Below are positions 48,492 to 61,022 of a DNA stretch of 64,000 bases, piece after piece. The notes under the pieces were generated by a model. The model was not told where the DNA came from, did not search any database, and saw only the letters and a program-made list of their open reading frames with translations. The position numbers were made by a program, and so were the translations under genes. Origin of the DNA: Sternotherus odoratus (Eukaryota > Chordata > Testudines > Kinosternidae); the NCBI GenBank assembly GCA_032164245.1, contig JAVMKO010000189.1:92568-156567 (forward strand). Direction: 5' to 3'. Positions within the stretch are counted from its first letter, which is position 1. Every line of letters begins with the position of its first letter.

Positions 48492-51400
48492 TCAGAACAG
48501 GCGCCGGACGAGGTTGGTGGCGACCCCGACGGCCTTGCCAACGAAGCCGGGCAGCACGAGGGACGCCACGTCCCCCAGCGTCCCCAGCGCCGACTGGATC
48601 CACGACGGCTTCTGCATCTCCTCGTTCTGCTGCTGCAGGCGCCGGATCTCGTTCTCCAGGCGTCCGGCCTCCTCCCGGAACCCCTCCCTCAACAGGGCCT
48701 CCTGCTCCTGGGGGGGCAGGGACAGCGTGAGGGGGAGCCCCCGCCCACGGGCAGGGAGAGGTCACGGCGACAGCGTGGGGCTGGCCTGGGGGGATGGGGG
48801 CCCAGAGCGGGGGCCCCGGTGGGGGGGTGTCCCTGCCACCCCCGCTGTGTGTGTTCAAACACCGTTCCCCACCCTGCGCCCCCCCAGCAATCCCGTCCCT
48901 GGGGGATCCGCCCCATGGGCCCATCTAGCCCGGTATCCCACCCCCTGCCTGCCATAGGGGCTGTGCCCATCCGCAGGACAAACCCCCTTCTCCGGGCCCC
49001 GCCTCTCCCTGCCCCCTCCTCTCCCGATCAATGCCAGGGGCCAGCGAAATGGGGCAGAGCAGAGCTGGGCTGCATCCCCCGGGCCCCACATCCCCCGCAG
49101 CGAGGGGCCCCCCACAGCACGGGGCCAGGGTCGACCGTGACAGATCTGCCGATCCTACCCCCCCCCCCCCAGTGCCAAGCACCCGCGGCCCCCCCGGTAC
49201 CTTCAGTTTCTGATCCATCATCTTGCCCTGTTCCTCCAGCAGCGTCTTCCGCTCGCTCTCCAGCTTCCCCTCCAGCTGCCGCAGGTTCTCCTGGTAGCTG
49301 CGTTTCTGATCCTCCACCTTCTGCTGCAGCTGAGCCGACTCCTGCTGCAGGACCCGCTGCTCCCGCTCGGCTGCCTCGGCCCGGGCCCGCTGGGCTGGCC
49401 GGGGAGAGAGAGGTGGGTCGGCGCGGGAAGGGGCCGCCTCCCCCCCGCCCCAGCACCGCGACGTCCCCCCGGCGGGTACCTGCCGTCTCCTTCTCCTTCT
49501 CCGTCAGGGACTCGTCCGTCCGCAGGATGGACTGGGCCGCGGCCTCCCGGGACTGGAGGAATTCCTGCAGCACCCTCTCGGCCTGGGGATGGAGAGTGGG
49601 AGCCACCGGGTCAGGGGGCTTGTCCTGTGGGGCTGGATCCGGGTCGGGATTCTGGACCCCGGCAGCGGAGAGTAACGGGCTGGCTAGGCAGGTGGGGGCT
49701 GGGAGACGGGGCCTGGCCCCAGCATTTCATTCCCACTCGACACCCTCGAGCGCCTGTTCCGGCGGAGCTGGGGCTGACCCCGGACAAGGGTCTCCTCGCC
49801 CGGGCGCTAAGCGGGTCCCCGCCAGCAGCCCCCGCGGAGCGGCCGAGGGCTGGACGGGCCACGGGGACCTGGCCGGGGCTGTGCTGACAGTGGGGAGGGG
49901 GGTAGATTCATCCTGATGCCCGGTTCCCAGCTGGGTTCCTGGGCTGCACAACGAGGGGGCACAAAGACACACAGAGCCGGGCACCAGCCCTCTCCTACCT
50001 GTACCCCCTTCTCCGGCACCTGCCAGTATCGCTCCACCACCCGCTGCCGGTCGTCCAGGAAGCGCTGGTGGCCCCCGGGCACCGAGTAGACCCCCTGGCC
50101 GATCCGCTCGTCCATCTCGTCCCACAGCTCCAGCAGGGCGGCCGTGCAGCGGTCCGAGGACGCCAGCTCGTTCCGCCGGCACAGCTCCTGCTTCTGCTCC
50201 TCCAGGCGGCGCTGCCAGGGTGGGGGGGCACAGGCAGGGCAGGGGTGAGCCGGGAGGGCACAGGAGGGGCTGGGGTAGAAACCAGGACAGGCCCAAATGG
50301 GGCAGGGATGGGAGCCGATCCGCATGGACCCGGGGCTGGCGATTGGGCCGGCTCCCCTTGGCCTGGCATCTCGGGCCTCCGGCTAAGCGGGGCCAGGGGT
50401 GACGCTGTCCTACAGGGATGTCGGGGTGATCTGAGGATGGCGTCGTCTGGGTTCTTTCCTGCAGGGGCGGGGCACTGGAGCGGGGCTGGGTTGTCCTGTG
50501 TGCGCACGTCTGTATCGGACGTTACGAACGCTGACGCTGTGTCTGTACATCCAACGCAGGCACCCCCGGGAACGCCCATTGGGCAAGACACCTCCAGTCT
50601 AGACAGCGGGGCGGGGGGGGGGGGTCTATTCAGGGCAATGGGCCTTCAGGCCTCAGGAGGGGTTTATCCCCCACCCGGGGAGCCTTCCTGAGAACCCCGC
50701 ACAGCCCGGGAGTGACGGCTGCTGTGACTCTACCGGGACAGGGGATGGGACCACCTGACTCCAGACTCCATCGTGGGATGTCGGTATTTTCCCACAACCG
50801 GCTGGGAACCATGTTCTGGAACAAAGGGCTCCCGCCACATGAGTGACATCATCGGGGGTCCTTCGCTCCCCACCCAGACTCCTGGAAACACCCGAGGAGC
50901 AAAGACTGAACGGGGGGAAGTGCTGGACCCAGGCTAAAGGGATTTCAACACCCGGGGCTCCAAGCTGTTAACCAGGGTTTCTCAAACCGGGGGTCACGAG
51001 CTCCCGGCGCTGCTTAAAAGCCTCAGAATGAATTACTTCCGTATTCGGCGGGTTTTCCGCGGACATCCCGAGCTATTTCAGGAGCACTCGACATGTCCGC
51101 CGAAAATAGCCACCGAATGCAGAAGTGATTCATTCGGCGGTTTCTCGGCGGAGATACAAAGGTCCGCCGCGGCAGCCGACCAATGAAAAAGGAAGTCTGA
51201 GAACCGCTGCTGTAAAGCAAGCGCGGCTTGTCCCTTAAGGATCTGCCGCTGGCTTGTCTCATCCCATAGGGTGTCTGCGAATTCACATCCAATCCAGTTA
51301 GTGCATTCACTAGTTTGTGCATTCACTAGTTTGTGTGTTCACTAGTTTTTGAGTTCAATAGTTAGTGTATTCACTAGTTTGTGTGTTCACTAGTTTGTGC

Positions 51401-54400
51401 ATTCACTAGTTTGTGTGTTCACTAGTTTGAGTTCACTAGTTAGTGTATTCACTAGTTTGTGTGTTCACTAGTTTGTGTGTTCACTAGTTAGTGTATTCAC
51501 TAGTTTGTGTGTTCACTAGTTTGTGTGTTCACTAGTTTTTTAGTTCAATAGTTAGTGTATTCACTAGTTTGTGCATTCACTAGTTTGTGTGTTCACTAGT
51601 TTTTGAGTTCAATAGTTAGTGTATTCACTAGTTTGTGTTCACTAGTTTGTGCATTCACTAGTTTGTGTGTTCACTAGTTTGTGTGTTCACTAGTTTTTTA
51701 GTTCAATAGTTAGTGTATTCACTAGTTTGTGCATTCACTAGTTTGTGTGTTCAATAGTTTTTGAGTTCAATAGTTTGTGTGTTCACTAGTTTGTGCGTTC
51801 ACTAGTTAGTGCATTCACTAGTTTGTGCGTTCACTACTTTGTGCGTTCACTAGTTTGTGCGTTCACTAGTTTGTGCGTTCACTAGTTTGTATGTTCACTA
51901 CTTTGTGTGTTCACTAGTTTGCGGTTTTGTGTATTGCGAGGGAATGGGTTCCGATCTGTTCGTTCTCCCTTTTAATCACGTCCAGTCGATCTTTCCTCGT
52001 TAATAAACTTGTTTTGCTTTGTCTGAACCGGCGCGTTGGAGCGAGGTGTGCGGGACCCAGAGCCTGTTCCTCTCCACCCCCAGGGAGGGTCAATGGGAGG
52101 AGCTCTCGCTGTACAGCGCCAGAGGGTCTAATTCGGGGTTTATTCCCCAGCGGGAGGAGGGAGGAGCCTGCCCACGCAGGGGCTGGCCAGGGACCCCGCA
52201 TGTAAGTGCGGCTGGTGGGTCCCGCCCTGTGTGGATGCGGCTGGGGGGACTTTGCAGCTTGTCACGGCAGCTCAGAGTGAGGGGCCCAGGCGGGTGGGTG
52301 AGGGGCTCAGTGGGACCCCGGTTCCAGGTGGCTCCCCGGGGGGAACCCATCACCCTGGGGCCTGGAGATACCCGGGGAAGGGGGTCGGGGAGCCCCGCCC
52401 CCCCCCCCCCCCCGCAGAGGGGCAGCTGTCGTAACCCCGGGGCCGGCGGGAGGGTCGTACCATGAGCTCCCCTTGGAAGCGGCGCTCGTCGTCCTTGAAG
52501 GCGCGCGCCAGGAAGACCCGCAGCGCCTCCCGCTCGCACTGGGCGTGCAGCTCCAGCAGCTCCGGCACGCTCTCCGTGGGCAGCGCCGCCCGCCGCTCCA
52601 GCTGCCCCTCGTAGGCGGCCACGGCCTCCCCCACCGCCGCCGAGTTCTCCAGCTGCGCCAGGGCCAGCACCGCGCTCTCCATGCAGGGCACCGCCCCGCT
52701 GCGGATGGCGTCCACGTAGGTCACCGCCAGGTTCCCCAGCACTGCGGGGGGGCAGGGTCAGCGCCGGGGGGCCCAGCACTGCGGGGGGGCAGGGTCAGCG
52801 CCGGGGGGCCCGGCACGGCTGGGGGGGCAGGGTCAGAGCCCTCCCCCACTCTCCACTTTCTCCCTGCCCCTCCTTGCAGCCTAGGATGTGCCCCTCCTTC
52901 CCCAGCCCGATGCCCCCTAATCCCCCCTCTCCAGGAGCAATTGGTGGCGTGTTTCTCGCCTCCCCCCGACCCCCCCCCCCCCGGCCCAAGAGCTGGACAC
53001 TCACTGGCTCCGGTCACCACGTGGCCGCCCGGGATGGTCTTGGGCTTCGACGTCTCCCAGACGTGGCGGCAGAACCGGGCCGTCTGCTCCCGGAACTCGG
53101 GCTCCAGCTCCTCCTCCCGCAGCTCCTCCAGCCGGGCCAGGCCCCTCCGCCCGGCCGGCTGCACGAAGACGAAGCACTTCCGGGCCGGGAAGAACCGGCG
53201 GACGCACTCCCGGGGCAGGTTGTAGAGCTGAGCTCGCTGGCCGCTGCCTGGGGAGGAGACGGGAGCTGGGCAGCAGCCCTGCGCCGACATGCGGCTGCTT
53301 CTGGGGGGCAGCACGGCGGCTCTGGGACAGATTCCCCTGGGGGGGGAAGAGACCCCGAGAGGGGAGCCGGGGAACCGTCCAAGCTGGAATGTGACCGGGA
53401 CAGCGAACGCCCCAACCCCCAGGGACCGGGAACACCCGCGAGGTGGCAACGGCCTGGGTTTGTGTCTCAAGGAAAAGTCACCCCCTGTGCAAGGACAGCG
53501 CCCCCCTAGTGCCGCCCTGGGGAGACCCCCCCCAGCCCAGCACCCCCCTAGTGCCACCCTGGGGAGACCCCCCCCAGCCCAGCGCCCCCCTAGTGCCACC
53601 CTGGGGAGACCCCCTGCCCCCTAGTGCTGCCCTGGGGAGACCCCCCGCCCCCACAGCCCAGCGCCCCCCTAGTGCCGCCCTGGGGAGACCCCCCCCAGCC
53701 CAGCGCCCCCCTAGTGCCACCCTGGGGAGACCCCCCCGCCCCCCCACAGCCCAGCGCCCCCCTAGTGCCACCCTGGGGAGACCCCCCGCCCCCCACAGCC
53801 CAGCGCCCCCCTAGTGCCGCCCTGGGGAGACCCCCCGCCCCCTAGTGCTGCCCTGGGGAGACCCCCCGCCCCCACAGCCCAGCGCCCCCCTAGTGCCGCC
53901 CTGGGGAGACCCCCCCACAGCCCAGCGCCCCCCTAGTGCCGCCCTGGGGAGACCCCCCCTGCCCCCCACAGCCCAGTGCCCCCCTAGTGCCGCCCTGGGA
54001 GACCCCCCCCAGCCCAGCGCCCCCCTAGTGCCACCCTGGGAGACCCCCCCGCCCCCACAGCCCAGCGCCCCCCTAGTGCCGCCCTGGGGAGACCCCCCCC
54101 AGCCCAGCGCCCCCCTAGTGCCACCCTGGGGAGACCCCCCCGCCCCCCCCAGCCCAGCGCCCCCCTAGTGCCGCCCTGGGGAGACCCCCCCACCCCCCAC
54201 AGCCCAGCGCCCCCTAGTGCCGCCCTGGGGAGACCCCCCCAGCCCAGCGCCCCTAGTGCCGCCCTGGGGAGACCCCCCCACCCCCCACAGCCCAGCACCC
54301 CCCTAGTGCCACCCTGGGGAGACCCCCCACCCCCCCCAGCCCAGCGCCCCCCTAGTGCCGCCCTGGGGAGACCCCCCGCCCCCCACAGCCCAGCGCCCCC

Positions 54401-57400
54401 TAGTGCCGCCCTGGGGAGACCCCCCCCACCCCCCACAGCCCAGCGCCCCCTAGTGCCGCCCTGGGGAGACCCCCCGCCCCCTGGTGCCGCCCTGGGGAGA
54501 CCCCCCCCAGCCCAGCACCCCCCTAGTGCCACCCTGGGGAGACCCCCCACCCCCCACAGCCCAGCGCCCCCCTAGTGCCGCTCTGGGGAGACCCCCCACC
54601 CCCCACAGCCCAGCGCCCCCCTAGTGCCGCCCTGGGGAGACCCCCCCGCCCCCCACAGCCCAGCGCCCCCCTAGTGCTGCCCTGGAGAGACCCCCCCGCC
54701 CCCCACAGCCCAGCGCCCCCCTAGTGCTGCCCTGGGGAGACCCCCCGCCCCCCCACAGCCCAGCGCCCCCTAGTGCCGCCCTGGGGAGACCCCCCCCAGC
54801 CCAGCGCCCCCTAGTGCCGCCCTGGGGAGACCCCCCCCAGCCCAGCGCCCCCCTAGTGCCGCCCTGGGGAGACACCCCTGTCACGGAGCGCCCGGGCGAG
54901 GGTCTGGAACCGCTCCCTAGGAAGCCAGACCGGACTCCGGGGGAAGGGCCCCTTCTCTGTACACAGCCTGTGTCCCAGGCCAGGAGTTTCAGGGGTCCCC
55001 ACTTCCACCTTCCTGGGTCTGACCTTGGAGCATTCAGCACCTTCTGCCCCTCCGTGTGCTTCCCCAGCAAGCCCGCCTGGGCGGGGTCCTGGGGGAGCCC
55101 ATGGGTTCTGCACCCCAAATCCACAGTCAGACGTGACTCTCAGCCAGCCAGCAGAATAGACGGTTTATTTGAGATGTCAGGAACCATCCAACTCACAGCT
55201 TCTCAGTCCAAACAGGGTTCATCCAGTTAGGCCTTTCTGGGGTGCCAGGAGGTGAGACCCAGATTCTGGGCTCCTGCTTCCTCCCCAGGTTTATTCGATG
55301 ACTTCTAATCACAGACCATACAGCGAGCGTGAGCCTTCAGCTGGATCCATCTTGGGGCCAGAGAGCGAGTTGGCTTCTCTACCTCTTCCAGCTCGACCCA
55401 GACCCAGACTGACCCAAAAGCCCCCTCTCTAGCCACTTCCTGCTCCTTTGTCTCTTTGTCTGCTTTTCCCAGGGCTTCCTTTCAACTTCCCTTCAGGTTC
55501 AGCTGACCTCCCTCGCCCACCTGGGGTCAGGTTACAGCTTCCAGGGATGCCTCCCAGTGAGGGGAGGGCGTTGCCTCCTTGCTTCCAGCATCAGCCCCTA
55601 TCCCTTCACATAGACACTTAAAAAATGCATAGGGGAAACTGAGGCACACACACACAGTACTCCCAGTTCGTCACACCTCCCCAGCCCCCCAGCCCAGCGC
55701 CCCCTAGTGCCGCCCTGGGGCCAGCTCCGCTCCCCTACCTGTCTTTAGTTTCAGAGCGTTCTCCAGGTACTCGTCCGCGGTGATCTCCCGCCCGTCCAGC
55801 TCCAGCTGCAGCGTGAAATCCCGCACGGCCCACACGAAGGCCGGGAAGAACCGCACGAACTCGGCCGAATCCTCCTGCCCACGCCGGCCGCCCTCGCCCG
55901 CCGCCTTCACCTTGATGTGCTCCGTCAGCTCCGTCACGTAGCTGGGGGCCGGCTAAGGAACCGGAGACGCGGCGCCCCCGCAGGGAGGTCCCGATCCCTT
56001 AAGAGTCCCCCCAACCCACCTGTGACGGGGGCTCAGAAGGGACCGGGGAAAGGGGAGGATTTTCCATCACAACCCAGAAGCAGGGATCGAACCCACCACC
56101 CCCGGGGTCCAGAGCAGCCCCTGCAGCACTGGAGCTGAAGGAGGGACTCCGCCGGCTGGTGGCAGTAGTGGGTTGTTACCCCATCATGCAGAGTGGCGCT
56201 TAGAGGGGGCCGGGTGCACACCCTGCGCCGAGGGTCACGATTTGACTGCGGAGGAAGCGTTTGGAGGGAACCGTGGGGCCCTTCCCTGGGATATGGGGTC
56301 CCCCAAGTCCCCAGCCCCCCCCGGCAAGGATACTGCAGCCGGTCCATGGCCTGCTGGTCGATGGTCCCTTTGCTGTTGTAGACCAGGGTGCTGCTCAGCA
56401 GCACGGCCAGCGCGAAGATCCAGGTGTCGTTCTTGGTGTCGCCCTGGAACGACACCCACCGTCACCGTCACCGTCCCGAGTGGGTCCCAGCCGCAGAGCT
56501 CACAGCCCGGCACAGAGCCCGGGGGATCGCCAGCCCCATGGGACAGCGGGGAAACTGAGGCACGGGGGGGGTTGGCCAGGGACTCGGCCCCCAGCTCTCC
56601 GGACTCACAGTCCAGGCCCCAGTGAATGTCCCGGAGCTCAGAGAGTGGGATATTATGGGATATGATCCGGTTAGAATATAACAGCTCATAGAGGTGCGGC
56701 CCCCAGCCCCCTGCGGGCCACCTGCCCCGAGCCGACCTGGCGCGGCCCCTGAGGACAGCACGGAAACGATGCTTAGGACCCTTCCGTGCTGTGAGGCTGG
56801 AACTGTGAAGGACGTTGGAGGTAATTACTAGCTAGGCCTGTCTAGTTCTATCTATTAGATCAGCCGTGCCCAATACCTTCGCCACTAGCCACACGTGGCC
56901 AATAGGCTACTGGATTGTGGGTAATGCATGTGGCTTTTTGATAATGTGGCTAATGAGAAAAATTCAAACCCACACGTGTGGCTAGCAGTGGGGCTAGCAG
57001 TGGGGCTAGCAGTGGGGCTACCAGTGGGCTACCAGTGGGGCTAGCGTCGAATCTCTACTGCACATGGCTGTATTAGCTGTGAACCAGGTAGGACCGTAGA
57101 TCGCTGCAGAGATCGGAAGGGAAGGGGAACTTCAGAAGAACTTGAAGGAGCAGGGTTGATTGTCTGTCTCTTCACAGACCGTGGAATCTGGACGGCTTGA
57201 CGCCCGACTTTCCTTGTGTTAATTCCCGGGGTGTTTGGGAACCAAGGAGCTCCAGCGAAAGTCTATTGTCCACCCAGGCCTGAGCGGCCAGGAGGCTGCT
57301 GGAGACGTAGCAGACCCCGATCCCGTTTGTCACCGACCCGCTGAAGGTTTCGTGCAGGGGAAGCCGGAGCCACAAGGAGCGAGATCCTGGCTGGAGTCCC

Positions 57401-59590
57401 CCTGAACACGGACATTGGACTGGAACCTCTTTGCCACGACCAGCTCAGCTCTGCTGGGGTGAACCTCAAGAAGTGAACTCACGACGGTCTATTCACCCTT
57501 CAACCAGCGTCCCTCTGTTCCTCTCAACACACGGTCGTTCCGTTCCGGTACGCGGGTATTCGGGGTGAGGTCTAAGTTATCCTTGGACCTGGGGCTGCGG
57601 CTGATCCATTGGGGTCTGAAGAACCTTTTCTCTTATGTGATGAGAGAAGATTTTCCGTAACCGTCACCAGATCTGACGTGGGGACCTGGCTGGAGGCACT
57701 TGAAGGGAACGGCGTTGACTGGACGTCTGAGCAGCCAGGGAAGGGATCCGGAGGCTGGCTGGGAAATTGCAGTATTGGAACCTCCACCCGTCTTTGGGGT
57801 TTGTCTGCCCCGGCCTGTTTGCTGTTCACCCGGATTGAGTGACCTCAGCCGGCTCCCACGGGCAGCATCGTCCCAGAGAGTCACTCTTTGGGGTTGGTGC
57901 ATTTCCCCACATACACCCTGTGAAATCCCCAGCTCCCGGAGGCACGGGAGGGGACAGGAACTCTCATTGCTCCTCTCTTACTAAAGTACGTTTCCAACCC
58001 TTGTGGCTGCATTAAAGCTTTGGGAAGGAGACACCCCCCCCCCCGCCCCCCAGGGTCCAGCTGCAGGGCACGGGGTTTGCAGCTGCTCTCATGCGTTTAT
58101 CGGATCCCAACTTTATTTTGCCTCCTGGTGGCTGGTGTCACCGGCCCGTCCAGCTTATCAGCTGTGTCTGACCCCTCTCCAGAGTGAATCCATTTATCGT
58201 CACACACCCTCTGGCAGGCGGGGTGGGGAAACTGAGGCCAGGGTCACATCAGGGGGCTGTGGCGCAGGGATTTGAACCCAGCTCTCCCGAATGCCAGCCC
58301 AGCCCTCCATCTCTACGGTGGGTCAGGGGATCATCACTGGAGAACACTGAATTGTTGACACCAAAATCACTAGCCAAACCGGCAAACTTCCCAACTTGGA
58401 AAATTATTGGGAAAAAGGTTTCAGAGCTGTGGGAACGGCCCGGCCGTTCATCTGAACAGAAACGTTCCGTTCCTCGAGGGAAAGTGACGTCTCTTTGCCA
58501 GGGTTTTGGTAAATTTGGACCAACTTAAGAAAGAAAAAACAATGGAAAATCAGAATGAAATCTCTGGAAATGATCCAAGTGTTTTGCGGGCCCCGGTCCC
58601 AGGACACGTTTCTGATTCTCAGGCCCTGGCGCTTTCCCCCCATTTTGACTTTTCATCCCGATTCGGGACAGGGAACGTGTTCGATATCTCCACAGGTCTC
58701 CCCGGGCAGGAGAAGCATTTCCAGTCACGTCCCTGGGCCTCCCTTCCCAGCCCCGCCACGGCGTGGGGAACCCTTCCCGGCGTTGGCAATGCCCCCTCCG
58801 AGGACGTCAGCAGACAGCACCTCCTTCCCCTACACGGAGCTTGCTTGAGACTGGCCCTCAGCAGGGGGAGCTCCTTAAATACCCCATCCCCTTTCCCAGC
58901 ATGCCTTGCCCTGAACTACAATGCCCAGCATCCCCTGGGAACTACAAGTCCCAGCAGCCCTTGCATGCCAAGGGGCATTCCATCCTGCCCTGCAAATCAG
59001 ATGATTCTCATTTGCTGCCCCCCTCCCCCACTCACCTTCTCCACGTCCCCCAACCCTTCGGTGTCCAGCAGCACCAGGGTGTGGCCGGCCCGGCGGGGGT
59101 GGGGCAGGCACCACATCCAGATGCCCTTGGTGTGGGACTGGACGGTGGAGCCCAGCGAGAAGCCTGGGGGGAGAGGGGCGGAGCTGAGACAGACATAGAG
59201 CGAGGGAACCCAGGAGTCCTGGCGCCCAGCCCTGCCCCCCGCTCTAACCACTAGACCCCACTTCCCTCCCAGAGTCAGGGAGAGAACCCAGGAGTCCTGG
59301 CCCCCAGCCCCTCCTGCACTGACCCACTAGACCCCACTCCCCTGCCGGCAGTGGGGAGAGAACCCAGGCGTCCTGGCCCCCAGGCAGGGCTCTCGTCTCT
59401 CACCCGTTCTCTTGCCGGCCAGGCGGTTCAGGAGGTAGGACTTGCCGGTGCGGTACAGGCCGGCGATGGTCACCACCACCACGGGCTGGGAGATCGCCGC
59501 CAGCACCCGCAGCGCCTCCTGCTGCACCCGCAGCTCCCCCGCCGCGCTGTTCTCCATCAGGCAGACGGGGGCCGGCATGGGGATCTCCAT
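48492..59590 (-). CDS. GBP: Guanylate-binding protein B (GBP-B), interferon-type large GTPase
   Basis: Ten coding exons (minus): 59404-59590, 59036-59163, 56334-56443, 55739-55941, 53005-53247, 52461-52741, 49999-50211, 49480-49582, 49201-49394 and 48492-48707; phases close and give 625 aa. It is a tandem paralogue of GBP-A: exons 3, 4, 6, 8 and 9 (counting a non-coding exon 1) have identical lengths. P-loop GLYRTGKS at 44-51, switch-I threonine T74, DTEG from 96, AVRD at 180-183 in place of TLRD. The middle domain and helical tail keep RPAVHRR-like positions as QPAGRR and the [14 protein letters not shown] helix, close to human GBP1. The last exon, split off at LK|EQEALL as in mammals, ends in a hydrophobic stretch (about 600-625, [22 protein letters not shown] region) without CaaX, which may mediate membrane contact. 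The ATG follows acceptor GCCCGCAG by 17 bases. Intron 5 carries the CTCF-like array and an LTR. Possible role: cell-autonomous defence; paralogue assignment open. Confidence 0.93.
50974..51213. mobile_element. hAT-like non-autonomous element (probable)
   Basis: The left end CAGGGTTTCTCAAACC and the right end (reverse) CAGCAGCGGTTCTCAGAC resemble hAT termini (CAGNGGTTCTCAAAC). About 240 bp, non-coding. No convincing 8-bp target duplication, so confidence is limited. In GBP-B intron 7. Confidence 0.5.
51297..51925. repeat. 16-bp minisatellite TTCACTAGTTTGTGTG
   Basis: About 38 copies of a 15-16-bp unit with variants GTGCA, GTGTA, TTGAG and TTTAG. It is an AT-rich island in otherwise GC-rich DNA, inside GBP-B intron 7. 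Confidence 0.95.
53500..54875. repeat. Minisatellite of CTCF-like cores in GBP-B intron 5
   Basis: About 31 units of 36-56 bp: CCCAGCGCCCCCTAGTGCC and GCCCTGGGGAGACCCCCC. On the minus strand each unit reads GGCACTAGGGGGCGCTGGG, which fits the CTCF core. Five units (near 54207, 54393, 54443, 54763, 54803) have the exact five-G spacing. Most carry a sixth G. A 32nd unit with exact spacing lies at 55693-55718, beyond the LTR. Confidence 0.9.
54879..55675 (-). mobile_element. Solo LTR inserted in the CTCF-like minisatellite
   Basis: Inverted copy from TGTCACGGAG to TTCGTCACA, 797 bp, with minisatellite units on both sides. The flanking 5-mers (ACCCC and CCTCC) do not match, so a target duplication is not visible here. 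Confidence 0.85.
56960..57055. repeat. GGGGCTAGCAGT short tandem repeat
   Basis: About six copies of 12-14-bp GGGGCTAGCAGTG units at the edge of an unclassified repeat (56840-56990, CACTAGCCACACGTGGCC). Confidence 0.7.
57056..58880. other. GBP-B intron 3, unclassified repeat-like sequence
   Basis: Lower GC than its surroundings, with an antisense MIR-like stretch at 58205-58310 (GGGGAAACTGAGGCCAGGGT). The open frame at 58506-59198 runs into exon 3 sequence in the wrong orientation and is not a gene. Confidence 0.4.
58890..58980. promoter_or_regulatory. Cluster of ZNF143-like motifs
   Basis: AACTACAATGCCCAGCATCC and AACTACAAGTCCCAGCAGCC fit the ZNF143/STAF site ACTACAANTCCCANNRTGC. A preceding TTCCCAGCATGCCTTG is a half-site. 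They lie about 60-150 bp past GBP-B exon 3. Confidence 0.5.
59195..59370 (-). repeat. SINE-head units in GBP-B intron 2
   Basis: Three antisense units (AACCCAGGAGTCCTGGCNCC, CTAACCACTAGACCCCACTT) between exons 2 and 3. Confidence 0.7.
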
Positions 59591-59959
59591 CGCGCTGGGG
59601 GGGCGGCCTGCGGGCACAGAGCGGGGAGGGTCAGTGGGGGGGACAGACATGGGGGACGAGACCCAGACCCCCCCCCCAACGGCAGGAGACTTTCCACCCG
59701 CCCGGGTGCAGCGTACGGGCCCCAGCGTCGCCCGCGGCAGCTCACCCCGGGACAGACAAGCCCTGGCGCTCCTGGGCCGGCTCCAGACCCTCGGAAGGGG
59801 GGGGGCCTTGGGCAGAAGGGGGAGGGGCTGGGGGCAGAAGGGGGGGGCTGGGGGCAGACTCCCCCAGTCAGCCCTTCGTGGCCGGGGCCCTGGGGCTCTG
59901 GCGGATTTTGAAGGGCCACAGTGACCGGGAGCCCCAGGCCCTTTGAAATTGCTAAGGTG

Positions 59960-60165
59960 CTACAAGGATTCCTGGCTTCCTTTTCCTAAACCTGCTGCCC
60001 GTTCATGTCCATGGGGTGGCCCCAAGTTCTTCTATTCTGGGAACAAGTGAATCACTTTCCCTTCTCCACCCCACTCCTGGTTTTATAGACCTCGATCCTC
60101 CCCCCCAAAAAAAGTCCCAGCCTCTTTCATCTCTTTAAGGGGTATGGGACCCGTTCCAACCCCCC
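59960..60165 (-). mobile_element. CR1 LINE 3' fragment
   Basis: CCTAAACCTGCTGCCCGTTC, GGGGTGGCCCCAAGTTCTTC and CTGGTTTTATAGACCTCGAT match the same CR1 region as 14270-14580. In the GBP-B 5' UTR intron. Confidence 0.7.
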
Positions 60166-60398
60166 AGCGTGACCCGGGAGTCCCGCCTTGATCCAGTTCC
60201 CGCCCCGCCCCCAGGTCTCACGCTGACCCCCCCCCCCCCGCTCCGGAGTGACTCGCAATCTCTGGTGCGGAACCGGATCAAACGCCTTTGTCCGAGCATC
60301 GGTTCCCAGGTCCCGTTAGCAGCCGCTCCCCGCCGGGCGATGGGCCCCCGCGCCCCCTACCCCCCGTACCCTGCCCCCCGGGGGGCACCGGGACCTAC

Positions 60399-60500
60399 CT
60401 GCCCGGGGCGAGGGGCCCAGCCGCGCTCGGAGTCCGCTCCGGCTCCGGTTCCCTCCCGTGCGGCTCCGAGCCGGGACGAGTCTGATGGAAACCGAAACCG
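60399..60500 (-). promoter_or_regulatory. GBP: GBP-B exon 1 and ISRE
   Basis: A perfect ISRE GAAACCGAAACC (60488-60499) lies about 90 bp upstream of a consensus donor GGGCAG|GTAGGT (exon end 60399), which would close a short non-coding exon 1. The context AGTCTGATGG before the ISRE is shared with the GBP-A element. No clear GAS was seen here. Confidence 0.6.
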
Positions 60501-61022
60501 CCGCATCGGATCCAGCCTCCGTCACCCCCCCACCCCCTCCCCCGCTGGCGGGGCGCAGCCTCCAGGCCCCCCCCCCCGGCCCCGCCCCGAGTCCCGGAAA
60601 ACCTCCCCGCCCTGGTCCCAGCCCCCTCAACCCAACGACCCCCCCACACTCCCCTCCCAGAGCTGGGGCAAGAACCCAGGAGTCCTGGCTCCCCCCACCC
60701 CGCAACCCTCACAGTCCCCAGTGCAGTCCTCGGGGCACTGGGCTGCAGGAAGCGGGGCGGGGGTCAGTGGGGGGTGCCCGGCTGCAAGAAGTGGGTTGGG
60801 GGGAAACTGAGGCAAGAGGGGGTGAGGTAGTGCCTGGACCTGAGCCTGGACACAGCATCCACACCCAGCACACTCGACCCGCTAAGCCGGGGGGCAGCAG
60901 GAGGCTTTGCAGCAGGGCCTGCTAGTCGCACTGGGGACCGCGGTGCTGTGTGTCACGGCCCCTGTACTGCCAGGGTGAGCCGGGGTCACCAGCTCCGAGA
61001 CTCAACCCCCCTCCCGCTGGGT

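Noticed and set aside
58506..59198. 230-codon plus-strand frame
   Set aside because: Its end overlaps GBP-B exon 3 on the opposite strand and it has no family similarity that I know.
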